Shown here: positions 6,763 to 14,575 of the stretch, piece after piece
How positions within the stretch are numbered: the first letter of the stretch is position 1
How the letters are laid out: every line of letters starts with the position of its first letter
Source: JBMNTP01 sp050945795
Lineage (GTDB): Bacteria; Bacillota; Clostridia; Christensenellales; MGBC116941
DNA: 29,238 nt
Assembly (NCBI GenBank): GCA_050945795.1
Contig: JBMNTP010000026.1
Coordinates: 1 to 29,238 of the forward strand
Reading direction: 5' to 3'
The notes under the pieces: generated by a model
Seen by the model: only the letters and a program-made list of their open reading frames with translations
What the model was told of the DNA's origin: nothing
The model's database searches: none
Position numbers and translations under genes: made by a program

Positions 6763-7455
6763 ATGGAGGGCAAAATATATTTTGAATACGGACAAAAGGA
6801 AGTTGATTTTTTAAAATCTAAGGATGTAGTGTTGGGCAAGGCCATAGATGAAATAGGGTATGTGCCGCGGGAGATAATTCCCGATTTATTTGCCGCTCTT
6901 ATAAATTCTATTATAGGCCAGCAAATATCTTCAAAAGCGCAGCAAACCGTTTGGACACGCTTTTTAAGCCGGTTTAGCCCGATTACGCCTCAGCGCATAA
7001 GCTTATTATCTGAACAAGAAATACAAGCCTGCGGCATGTCCATGAGAAAGGCTTCATATATAAAGCACATAGCCGACAGTGTAATCGGCGGCAGTCTTGA
7101 CCTTGCGCAATTGCACTCGTTGCCCGACGATGATGTATGCAAGCGATTGAGTCAAATAAAGGGGATAGGCGTTTGGACGGCGCAAATGCTTATGATTTTT
7201 TCCATGCAGCGTATGGATGTTATAAGCCGGGATGATATTGCCATTCTCCGCGGCCTTAGAATGCTATACCGCCATAGGAAAATCACGCCGCAGCTATTCG
7301 CCAAATACAAAAGGCGTTATTCGCCATACGCGACGGTAGCCAGTCTATATCTGTGGGAAATATCACACGGCGTGTGTGAAGGGCTTGTCGACCTTGCGCC
7401 AAAATCCGAGGTACGCAAAAAAACAGACGCAAAAAAGAGGCGTGAGATAGGCTAA
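6763..7455 (+). CDS. DNA-3-methyladenine glycosylase II-like protein (HhH-GPD, AlkA type)
   Basis: This is a 230-residue base-excision repair glycosylase of the HhH-GPD superfamily, predicted to remove alkylated purines. The helix-hairpin-helix is LSQIKGIGVWTAQML (about 129-143), and the catalytic aspartate is likely Asp158 in ISRDDIAILRG. The earlier segment LINSIIGQQISSKAQQ (47-62) is typical of the superfamily. No 4Fe-4S cluster cysteine motif is seen at the C-terminus, which argues for AlkA rather than endonuclease III or MutY. The short length, without the AlkA N-terminal domain, fits the compact bacterial AlkA-like subgroup. The start follows GGGAGG. The last 20 residues are lysine-rich and probably disordered. 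It is monocistronic, with a terminator about 180 bases downstream. Confidence 0.88.
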   Translation: MEGKIYFEYGQKEVDFLKSKDVVLGKAIDEIGYVPREIIPDLFAALINSIIGQQISSKAQQTVWTRFLSRFSPITPQRISLLSEQEIQACGMSMRKASYIKHIADSVIGGSLDLAQLHSLPDDDVCKRLSQIKGIGVWTAQMLMIFSMQRMDVISRDDIAILRGLRMLYRHRKITPQLFAKYKRRYSPYATVASLYLWEISHGVCEGLVDLAPKSEVRKKTDAKKRREIG

Positions 7456-7631
7456 AGCTATAAAATGCGCAAAGGCTTGGTAGGTTAATACTGATACGTC
7501 CGGCGCAGAATGCCGTTGGAGAGGGTATCCGGGCGGCGTGCCGGTAATGCGCGCTAAAGGCGATATCGGCGCGGCGGAATAGGTTAAAAACATAAAGCTA
7601 TAATAAAAGCGTATTAAACCAGAATAAAAAG

Positions 7632-7668
7632 CCACATGCCATATTGCGGCGCGCATGTGGATTTTTTG
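7632..7668 (+). terminator. Rho-independent terminator between the glycosylase and dCTP deaminase genes
   Basis: CCACATGC (7632-7639) pairs with GCATGTGG (7653-7660) and is followed by ATTTTTTG. It lies 51 bases before the deaminase start. A TATAAT at about 7599-7604, upstream of the hairpin, leaves open that it attenuates the deaminase transcript rather than ending the glycosylase one. The 175 bases between the glycosylase stop and this hairpin hold no recognised gene. Confidence 0.7.
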
Positions 7669-7718
7669 CCGCGTTTTTATTATACTTTGGTAAGCGGACA
7701 ATTCAAGGAGTGTATAAA

Positions 7719-8258
7719 ATGATACTATCAGATAAAACAATCAAACGGATGCTAAGCGATAAGTCGCTTGAGATATATCCTTTAAACGAAGCGCAAATTC
7801 AGCCGGCGAGCGTGGATATACGGCTTGGCAATACATACAGCATAGTTGAGGATACGCCGAGCGGCCTTATACAGATGTCGAGCGAGATACGCTATAAAAC
7901 TATACGGGCTGAAAAATACCTGCTTATGCCGGGGCAGTTTGTACTGGCTACAACACTAGAAAGCTTCAAGCTGCCTGATAATATGACGGCTTTTGTTGAA
8001 GGGCGCAGCTCGATTGGCCGTCTCGGTCTGTTCATACAAAATGCAGGTTGGGTTGACCCCGGCTTTCAAGGCGAGATTACACTTGAGCTGTTTAACGCTA
8101 ACCGGTGCGCTATAGAGCTTTGCACCGGCAGAAGGGTAGGGCAGCTGGTTTTTGCTCAATTGGACGAATACGCCGACAATCCTTACCGCGGCAAATACCA
8201 AGGGCAAAAAGGCGCTACCGGCTCTCGCATATACCTAGACGATGAAGTCAATATATAA
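7719..8258 (+). CDS. dcd: dCTP deaminase
   Basis: This 179-residue dUTPase-fold enzyme deaminates dCTP to dUTP for thymidylate synthesis; some relatives also hydrolyse dUTP to dUMP. Motifs include QPASVDIRLGN (28-38), EGRSSIGRLGL (94-104), and NAGWVDPGFQGEITLELFN (108-126), where Glu123 matches the catalytic glutamate. The C-terminal YQGQKGATGSR resembles the nucleotide-covering tail. I chose the ATG at 7719 (MILSDKTIKRM), nine bases after AAGGAG; the longer frame upstream runs through the terminator hairpin. Whether it is monofunctional or a DCD-DUT bifunctional form cannot be settled by eye. Confidence 0.93.
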   Translation: MILSDKTIKRMLSDKSLEIYPLNEAQIQPASVDIRLGNTYSIVEDTPSGLIQMSSEIRYKTIRAEKYLLMPGQFVLATTLESFKLPDNMTAFVEGRSSIGRLGLFIQNAGWVDPGFQGEITLELFNANRCAIELCTGRRVGQLVFAQLDEYADNPYRGKYQGQKGATGSRIYLDDEVNI

Positions 8259-8349
8259 GTAAATGGCTGGTGCCGAACTTTTGCATATGGGAAACAGGCG
8301 CTTATTGTAACCATGAACCATATTATTCTTTATATATAAAATATGTATA

Positions 8350-8381
8350 TTGTTTAAATAATGCAATAAATGATATATAAT
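8350..8381 (+). promoter_or_regulatory. Candidate promoter of glutamate dehydrogenase
   Basis: TTGTTT (8350-8355) precedes overlapping -10 options TATATA (8374-8379, 18-base spacing) and TATAAT (8376-8381, 20-base spacing) in a very AT-rich stretch. The ribosome binding site AGGAGG follows at 8401. Confidence 0.4.
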
Positions 8382-8412
8382 GTTGCAAACTAATATTTTT
8401 AGGAGGCACCTC

Positions 8413-9696
8413 ATGTCGACACCATACAACCCTTTTGATAACGCCAAAGCGCAATTTGACGCTGTTGCAAATATTATCGGTTTGGACAGTGGAACAAAAG
8501 AACTGTTGCGCGAGCCTATGAAAGAAATTCATTTCACAATTCCCGTTAAAATGGATGACGGCTCAACAAAGGTATTTAAGGCTTTTCGCATAATACACAA
8601 CGATGCGCGCGGCCCGGCTAAGGGCGGCATACGTTTTCATCCCCATGAAACGGCGGACACAGTTCGCGCCCTTTCTTTGTGGATGACGTGGAAATGTGCC
8701 GTTGTTAATATTCCGCTAGGCGGAGGCAAGGGCGGCGTTATCTGCGACCCGCATAACCTCTCACTCGCCGAGCAGGAACGGCTGTGCCGCGGTTATGTGC
8801 GCCGTTTGCATACGCTGCTTGATCCTAACAAGGATGTACCCGCGCCCGACGTTATGACAAACGGACAGCACATGCTTTGGATGCTTGATGAATACGAGGC
8901 CATAGCAGGCGGACATTATCCCGGCGTTATAACCGGTAAGCCGGTAGGCATGGGCGGCTCTCTTGGCAGAACGGAAGCCACTGGATACGGCATTGTTTAT
9001 GTGCTTAGCGGCTTGCTTAAAGAAATGGGCATTTCTCCGGCCGATACCACCGCCAGCCTTCAGGGCTTTGGCAATGTAGGAGAATATACCGCGCGCAAGT
9101 ATACAGAGCTTGGCGGTAAGGTTATTGCCGTTTCGTGCTGGAGCCAAAGCGACGGCACATCATATACATTTAAAAAGGCGGAGGGCTGCGATATATCCGA
9201 GCTGGCCTCGTTTAAGGACGCGTTCGGCGGCATAAGCAAGGATAAAGCCGCGGCGGCGGGTTATGAAGTGCTGCCCGGCGATGAATGGATAAGCCAGGAT
9301 GTTGACATACTTATACCCGCGGCTCTTGAAAATCAGATAACTCCGGCTGTAATGCCCAAGATAAGCAAGCAGGTTAAAATACTGTGCGAAGGCGCCAACG
9401 GCCCGACAACTCCGGATACCGATCCTTTAATAAAAGAGCGCGGCATTATGTTGCTGCCCGACTTTTTAAGCAACGCCGGCGGCGTTACATGCAGCTATTT
9501 CGAGCAGGTGCAGTGCAACATGAACTATTTCTGGAGCAAGGAAGAAGTGCTTGAAAAGCTTGAATACGCTATGACGGAGGCTTTCCGCGCCGTATATAAA
9601 CTGGCAAAGGAAAAGAACCTTTATATGCGTGACGCCGCTTATATCATTTCGATAAACCGCGTGGCGGAGGCGGTAAAACTTAGGGGCTGGGTATAA
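8413..9696 (+). CDS. Glutamate dehydrogenase
   Basis: This 427-residue hexameric-type Glu/Leu/Phe/Val dehydrogenase interconverts glutamate and 2-oxoglutarate plus ammonia with NAD(P). Family signatures include GPAKGGIRFHP, the catalytic lysine region PLGGGKGGVICDP, and VPAPDVMTNGQHMLWMLDEY with its conserved Asp. The cofactor fold is ASLQGFGNVGEYTARK, and the C-terminal substrate region is LPDFLSNAGGVTCSYFEQVQ. The length fits the approximately 420-residue NAD-dependent class (RocG/GudB-like). The ATG at 8413 follows AGGAGG with ideal spacing. A strong palindromic hairpin about 70 bases after the stop separates it from the next gene. Coenzyme preference is not deduced. Confidence 0.95.
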   Translation: MSTPYNPFDNAKAQFDAVANIIGLDSGTKELLREPMKEIHFTIPVKMDDGSTKVFKAFRIIHNDARGPAKGGIRFHPHETADTVRALSLWMTWKCAVVNIPLGGGKGGVICDPHNLSLAEQERLCRGYVRRLHTLLDPNKDVPAPDVMTNGQHMLWMLDEYEAIAGGHYPGVITGKPVGMGGSLGRTEATGYGIVYVLSGLLKEMGISPADTTASLQGFGNVGEYTARKYTELGGKVIAVSCWSQSDGTSYTFKKAEGCDISELASFKDAFGGISKDKAAAAGYEVLPGDEWISQDVDILIPAALENQITPAVMPKISKQVKILCEGANGPTTPDTDPLIKERGIMLLPDFLSNAGGVTCSYFEQVQCNMNYFWSKEEVLEKLEYAMTEAFRAVYKLAKEKNLYMRDAAYIISINRVAEAVKLRGWV

Positions 9697-9752
9697 AACC
9701 TAACCTTAATACGTTTCAATACCGTATAAAAAGCGGCAAACGATTAAGACGC

Positions 9753-9790
9753 AGCGCAAACGGGGGATACTCGAGTATCCCCTTTCGCAT
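9753..9790 (+). terminator. Palindromic hairpin after glutamate dehydrogenase
   Basis: GGGGATACTCGAGTATCCCC is a perfect 20-bp palindrome (9763-9782). Flanking GCG/CGC and AAA/TTT bases extend the pairing. The T-run is short (TTTCGCATATTT). It lies 28 bases before the next start codon, so it could act as a terminator or an attenuator. Confidence 0.6.
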
Positions 9791-9810
9791 ATTTAGAAAG
9801 GAGGGCTATT

Positions 9811-12800
9811 ATGCCTTCGCGAGATTTGCTAACACTCGCAGAGCGCGCCAAGGAGCTCGAATGCGTTTATGCCGTAGACAAAGTGCTGCAAGATCGGGAG
9901 CTTACGCTGCCCGACATGATGATGCGGCTCACTCAAATAATACCTTCCGGTTTTTCCTGCCCCGACGCGTCACGCGTACGCATTTCACTTTGGAATGACG
10001 CATACGAAACGCCGGGATACGCCGATAGCCATTTAATATACACAGCGCCTGTATTAATTGAAGGGGAGGGCATAGGCGAAATTAGCGCAGCTTATCATAC
10101 CGAGTTTTTAAAAGATGAATGCCCGCTGCTGCTTTATGAAACAAAGCTTATGGACACCATCGCCCGACGTGTATCGCAACTGGCGTTAAGCCGTAAGCGT
10201 GACCTTACTTTGCTTGTAAACCTCCTGCGTCAGGTAGACCCTGATATACTTTTAAATCTCGCGGAAAAGCTTGATGTATATATTGAGCATACTATCGGCG
10301 TGGCGGATGGGTCTGTACGGCATTTGGGTGCGGCGGGTAACGGGCGAAGAGGGGAAATCAATACTCCTACGGCGGCGCGCGGCATAGATGTAGACGCGCT
10401 GGCTCACCGGCTGATTGATACCGCCGCTACATTTTTGTCACAGGATACGGTATTTCGTCTGTTCAATGAATGGATTCACGAGCAGCGCATTTTGGCGCTT
10501 GTAAAGATAGTAGACCGCAAGGATGCGCGCATAAGCGATATACTCGACGCTGTTCGTAAATACACAGCTACTCCGCCGCGCTCCGCATCGGATACATCTG
10601 CGCAGCTGTCAAAAACCGAAACATGGCTGCTTTCAGAGCTGACGCACAGGTTTTTGTCTGACGATGAGCGGCTTATAAACCTAGTGCTAAACGATATGAG
10701 CATACCCGATTTCGCGCCTATGATAGAGCGCATAATCGGCTCCGAGCGCAGCATGGGCAATGTCGGGGGCAAAGGTGCGGGGCTGTTTATAGCCAGCCAG
10801 ATTTTGCGCCACGCTGCCAAAAACGATCCTTTACTCGCCGACATACAAACGCCGCGCACCTGGTATATAGCCACCGATCAGATACTTGATTTCATACGCT
10901 ACAATAGCCTTGAGGAGATGAACTCATATAAATACAATTCCTCATTCTACCACCGCATGACATATGAAAACGTTGTGGCTAAGATACAGAATGCCAGTTT
11001 GCCGCCGCAAACAGTGAACATGCTGCGGCTGGTATTGGAGGATTTAGGCGATGTGCCTCTTATTGTGCGCTCATCCTCTCTTTTAGAGGATACACACAGT
11101 GGCACTTTCAGCGGAAAATATAAAAGCCTGTTTTTAGGCAATAAGGGTACTAAGCAGCAGCGGCTAAACGCTTTGATAGCGGCGCTGCTTGAGGTATACG
11201 CGTCTATGTATAATCCCGACGCTTTGCAATATAGAAAAGAGCGGGGACTATTAAATTTTACCGAGCAGATGGGCGTGCTTATACAAGAAGTGGTGGGAAC
11301 CCGCGTAGGTAAATATTATATGCCGCTTTATGCTGGCGTAGCGTTTTCGCGAAATCTTCTGCGCTGGTCGCCGCGCATACGTCCTGAGGATGGGCTTATA
11401 AGACTGGTTATGGGGCTAGGTACGCGCGCGGTAGATAGAGTGAACAACGACTATCCCGTCATGCTCGCGCCGGGGCAGCCGCAGCTACGCATAAACCAGT
11501 CGGCAGATGAAATAAGGCGTTATTCCCCCCGTCACATCGATTTGATAGATGCCGAGCAGGGTTTCACAACCGTTGACGCCAAGGATTTTCTTAAAGAGGC
11601 GGGGGCGGATTTCCCCGAGCTGCATAAATATGTATCGGTTTTTCAAAATGATTTCCTCGAGAACAAAAACGCCTTTTCGCTAGCTCCTGATAGAGACGAC
11701 ATGGTTATAACGCTGCATCACGCCGTTTCGCCGAATTGCGACTTCGTGCCTAAAATAAAGCGAATGCTTGAGGTGCTTTCTGAAAAGCTGCAATGTCCAG
11801 TTGATATTGAGTTCGCGTTTGACGGCAAGCAGTTGTATCTTTTGCAGTGCCGTCCGCAAGGCATGGGCTTGATGAAACGCCCCGCGCCTATTCCGCAGAA
11901 CCTGTCTCGAAAAGACATCTTGTTTACAGCCAACCGCTTTGTGCCGGACGGCATGCTGTCGGAGCTGTCATACCTTGTGTATGTCGATGCCGAAGGATAT
12001 AGCGCGCTGTCACGTCGGGAAGACTTGCTGGCGGTGGGCGAGGCGGTGGGGCTGCTTAACGAAGCGCTGCCGCGTCGCAAATTCGCGTTGATAGGCCCTG
12101 GACGGTGGGGCAGCCGCGGAGATGTGAAGCTTGGAGTACGTGTAACATACGCGGATATTTCAAACACAGCGGCGCTTATTGAGGTGGCCAAGGAAAAATA
12201 CTCGTATGTGCCGGAACTTTCCTTTGGCACGCACTTTTTCCAAGACCTTGTGGAAAGCAATATTATATATCTTCCGCTTTATCCCGATACAAAAGGCGTT
12301 TTGTTTAAGGAAGGCTTTTTCCATACCGGCGTTAATCAGCTTGCTAAAATATTGCCGAGATACGCTTGGCTATCAGATGTTATAAAAGTGATTGATGTTC
12401 CGGCGGCCAGCGGAGGGCGTACGCTGTCGCTGCATATGAATTCCGAGCTGGAGCAGGCGGTGGCGTTCTTTACAGACGAGAGCGACGGGGCGATGGAGCC
12501 GGCCGGCGCTGGACCGGGCAAGGCGTATGTCGGCTGGCAGCCTGATTCTGAGCAGGAGCATTGGCAATGGCGGCATTACATGGCGCAGCAAATCGCCGAT
12601 ACAATGGATGTAGAGGAGTTTGGGGTTAAGGGCGTATATCTGTTTGGCAGCACAAATACCGGAAAAAGTGGCATGGGCAGCGATATAGACCTGCTGATAC
12701 ACGCCGAAAATGACAGTGGCAAGCTAGAAGGACTGCGCCGGTGGTTGGATGGGTGGAGCAGAGCGCTGGCGCGTATAAACTTCTTGCAAACCGGCCATAA

Positions 12801-12918
12801 CACCGAGCAGCTTCTCGATATACACATTGTTACGGATGAGGATATAGCAAGGGGCGACGCTTTCGCTGTTAAAATAAACTCCAGAACCGATCCCGCCGCG
12901 CCGCTACGAGTGAGGTAA
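9811..12918 (+). CDS. PEP-synthase-like ATP-grasp protein with N-terminal sensor and C-terminal nucleotidyltransferase domains
   Basis: This is a 1035-residue multidomain protein. Residues 1-130 resemble a GAF-like sensor module (LAERAKELECVYAVDKVL, then IGEISAAYHTEF). About 305-690 is a PPDK/PEP-synthase ATP-binding domain: GNVGGKGAGLFIA, VRSSSLLEDTHSGTFSGKYK near 420, and IEFAFDGKQLYLLQCRPQG near 665-685. About 690-900 is a conserved extension (ALIGPGRWGSRGDVKLGV near 755, SFGTHFFQDLVESN). Residues 935-1035 are a Pol-beta-type nucleotidyltransferase: GST at 946-948, SDIDLL with Asp958 and Asp960, and a third carboxylate in LLDIHIV (Asp1003). No phosphohistidine swivel (GGxTSHAA) or PEP-binding barrel is seen, so it cannot be an ordinary PEP synthase. 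It follows glutamate dehydrogenase and ends at a strong terminator. The reaction is unknown. Confidence 0.88.
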   Translation: MPSRDLLTLAERAKELECVYAVDKVLQDRELTLPDMMMRLTQIIPSGFSCPDASRVRISLWNDAYETPGYADSHLIYTAPVLIEGEGIGEISAAYHTEFLKDECPLLLYETKLMDTIARRVSQLALSRKRDLTLLVNLLRQVDPDILLNLAEKLDVYIEHTIGVADGSVRHLGAAGNGRRGEINTPTAARGIDVDALAHRLIDTAATFLSQDTVFRLFNEWIHEQRILALVKIVDRKDARISDILDAVRKYTATPPRSASDTSAQLSKTETWLLSELTHRFLSDDERLINLVLNDMSIPDFAPMIERIIGSERSMGNVGGKGAGLFIASQILRHAAKNDPLLADIQTPRTWYIATDQILDFIRYNSLEEMNSYKYNSSFYHRMTYENVVAKIQNASLPPQTVNMLRLVLEDLGDVPLIVRSSSLLEDTHSGTFSGKYKSLFLGNKGTKQQRLNALIAALLEVYASMYNPDALQYRKERGLLNFTEQMGVLIQEVVGTRVGKYYMPLYAGVAFSRNLLRWSPRIRPEDGLIRLVMGLGTRAVDRVNNDYPVMLAPGQPQLRINQSADEIRRYSPRHIDLIDAEQGFTTVDAKDFLKEAGADFPELHKYVSVFQNDFLENKNAFSLAPDRDDMVITLHHAVSPNCDFVPKIKRMLEVLSEKLQCPVDIEFAFDGKQLYLLQCRPQGMGLMKRPAPIPQNLSRKDILFTANRFVPDGMLSELSYLVYVDAEGYSALSRREDLLAVGEAVGLLNEALPRRKFALIGPGRWGSRGDVKLGVRVTYADISNTAALIEVAKEKYSYVPELSFGTHFFQDLVESNIIYLPLYPDTKGVLFKEGFFHTGVNQLAKILPRYAWLSDVIKVIDVPAASGGRTLSLHMNSELEQAVAFFTDESDGAMEPAGAGPGKAYVGWQPDSEQEHWQWRHYMAQQIADTMDVEEFGVKGVYLFGSTNTGKSGMGSDIDLLIHAENDSGKLEGLRRWLDGWSRALARINFLQTGHNTEQLLDIHIVTDEDIARGDAFAVKINSRTDPAAPLRVR

Positions 12919-12988
12919 TAGCGTGAGTGGCTCTGCGAAAAGCAATGGAATACAGACCGCAGATTTTTACGCATACGCAAAGCATATA

Positions 12989-13024
12989 AAAACGCCGCCC
13001 GAATTTTGCCGGGCGGCGTTTGTT
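12989..13024. terminator. Bidirectional terminator between convergent genes
   Basis: AACGCCGCCCG (12991-13001) pairs perfectly with CGGGCGGCGTT (13010-13020). TTTG follows on the plus strand and TTTTTATA on the minus strand. It separates the fusion gene from the oppositely oriented DUF438 gene. Confidence 0.85.
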
Positions 13025-13052
13025 GTAGTTAGATTAAAATACGTCCACATGC

Positions 13053-14228
13053 TTATTCAGATGCCAGCCGCTTTTCTCCTGTTATTTGCTGTATAGGCGC
13101 TATGTTCTGCGTTACTTCAAGCACGCCGAGGTATTCGCCTTGCTCGTCTCTTACCGCGAAATAGCGTATGAGTATATATTTGTCGCCCATTTTTATCCAG
13201 AAATCCTCGTTGTCCTTCGCTCCGGATTTAAAATCGGCAACAATATTCTCAACGATATGTACGCTGGCCGGAGGATGGCAGTTGGATACATCGCGGCCGA
13301 TTATAGCGGTGGTGCGTGGGAAAATGCGTTCGTTGCTTTGAGAGAAATACCGTACCGTATCGTCTTTGCCTACAAAGGTTATGTCTATTGGTAATGCGTT
13401 TAAAAGCAGGGTAAGCTCTTTAACCGAAAGCACTCCGGTGGGGAGGCGTATTTCGCCTTTATCTATCGCCGGCTCCTGCGGAGCGGGTGTCTTTTCGTCA
13501 TCTGCCGGCGGTTGCCATAGCGGAACATCGCTTATAAGGCAATAGCCGTACTCCTCGCTTTCATCCGCAACCTTTTTCCAGTCCTCAACAGACAGATTCT
13601 CAAAGAGGATTTGCAAAAGTATATTTTCTTCTTTGAAAATCATATCATTTATTTTGGTAAACGCCTCTTCCATTTTAAGCTCAAGCTCATTACCGGAAAA
13701 GTCGCTTAGCGCTTTAAGCTGTGAGCGTATCTCGTCGTCAACTCCCCACATAACTTTAGGCGGGGCGGTAATGCCTTTTTGCTCAATATAAGGGAAGAAC
13801 AGATTCTCTTTCTTTTTATAATGAATATCAAGCCCTTCATATAGCCGTGCTAAAGCCGCCGACCGCTCATAGGCGTTTTTCATACCGCGTATTTCTTCTA
13901 TAAGCGCTTCTATCGCGCGGTTTTCCCTATGTAAGGTATGCGCCGGATGCCCTGGCAGCTCTGAAAGAGGCTTCATCTCGTGGATTTCGGTTATAGAGCC
14001 TTTAAACACCTCGGCATGCACATCGCACAGCCGCTGTATTTCAGAAACAGGCATACCGCTTTGCATAAGCGCCTGCTCCGCCTGCGATATTTCGTCCGCC
14101 GATACTCCGTCAAACGCCGCCTCAAACTGCGCCTTAACATCGTCAACACTTTTGCCCTCATGAAGCTGGGCGAGTATATCCTTTATTACCTTTTGCCTGT
14201 ATTCTCTGTTGTTTATAAACTCACTCAT
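13053..14228 (-). CDS. DUF438 / hemerythrin-like / PAS protein
   Basis: This is a 391-residue cytoplasmic protein with three modules. Residues 1-70 match DUF438 (NREYRQKVIKDILAQLHEGKS). About 85-220 is a hemerythrin-like four-helix domain with likely iron ligands in HPAHTLHRENRAIEAL and YEGLDIHYKKKENLFFPYIE. About 260-385 is a PAS-like domain (LPIDITFVGKDDTVRYFSQSN, then FWIKMGDKYILIRYFAVRD). The hemerythrin domain suggests O2, NO or redox sensing, or iron-centre repair as in ScdA/RIC relatives. It overlaps the preceding DUF1858 gene by four bases (ATGA), so translation is coupled. It lies downstream of a Crp/Fnr regulator and a large palindrome that may control it. Partner and output are unknown. 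Confidence 0.88.
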   Translation of the reverse strand: MSEFINNREYRQKVIKDILAQLHEGKSVDDVKAQFEAAFDGVSADEISQAEQALMQSGMPVSEIQRLCDVHAEVFKGSITEIHEMKPLSELPGHPAHTLHRENRAIEALIEEIRGMKNAYERSAALARLYEGLDIHYKKKENLFFPYIEQKGITAPPKVMWGVDDEIRSQLKALSDFSGNELELKMEEAFTKINDMIFKEENILLQILFENLSVEDWKKVADESEEYGYCLISDVPLWQPPADDEKTPAPQEPAIDKGEIRLPTGVLSVKELTLLLNALPIDITFVGKDDTVRYFSQSNERIFPRTTAIIGRDVSNCHPPASVHIVENIVADFKSGAKDNEDFWIKMGDKYILIRYFAVRDEQGEYLGVLEVTQNIAPIQQITGEKRLASE

Positions 14229-14470
14229 TTGTTATTTCCTCCTTCTATAATTTCATAGCCCCTGGCTTCAAACTCACTTTTGATTATTTCAATATCAAAC
14301 CGCTTCGCCGCCGCGCCTTTAGGTATAGTCATAATGCGCCCTACAGTTTCGAGCATGCCCCGCTTCGCTATATCTGTAAACCCCAAATCCGAGAGTATAT
14401 TAAGGATTTCGCCGTCCTCTTTGCAGAGCTGATATACCGACTTTGTAAGATCGAGTTGTTTTTTAGCCAT
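14225..14470 (-). CDS. DUF1858-like small protein
   Basis: This is an 81-residue protein beginning MAKKQLDLTKSVYQLCKED and containing ILSDLGFTDIAKRGMLETVGRIMTIPK. That is the DUF1858/ScdA N-terminal pattern, often paired with DUF438 proteins and involved in iron-sulfur or redox functions. I chose the ATG at 14470, which follows GGCAGGTG, over an ATG seven codons upstream. Its stop overlaps the DUF438 start (ATGA). It is the first gene after the 44-bp palindrome. A single cysteine (Cys16) is present in the conserved CKEDGEI position. Confidence 0.8.
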   Translation of the reverse strand: MAKKQLDLTKSVYQLCKEDGEILNILSDLGFTDIAKRGMLETVGRIMTIPKGAAAKRFDIEIIKSEFEARGYEIIEGGNNK

Positions 14471-14531
14471 AAGCGCACCTGCCTTTCGCAATGTGTTAGA
14501 ATCGTCTTACTTGCGTTTAGTTTACCAAACT

Positions 14532-14575
14532 CCGCCATATAAATCCGTAACAATTGTTACGGATTTATATGGCGG
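14532..14575. promoter_or_regulatory. Perfect 44-bp palindrome between Crp/Fnr and DUF1858 genes
   Basis: Two 22-base arms are exact reverse complements with no spacer. The left arm starts CCGCCATATAAATCC and the centre is GTAACAATTGTTAC. It begins directly after the stop codon of the Crp/Fnr gene and ends 62 bases before the DUF1858 start. GTAAC-N4-GTTAC has the 14-bp symmetry of Crp/Fnr-type operators. In RNA it would form a stem of about 20 bp with an AATT loop, but no U-run follows on either strand, so operator, processing site or weak terminator are all possible. Confidence 0.8.

Noticed and set aside
7363..7740. Minus-strand frame of 125 codons
   Set aside because: It is antisense to the glycosylase end and to the terminator before dcd; no coding signal is seen.
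9811..12918. Annotation as ordinary PEP synthase or pyruvate phosphate dikinase
   Set aside because: The phosphohistidine swivel motif and PEP-binding barrel are not seen, and a nucleotidyltransferase domain ends the protein.
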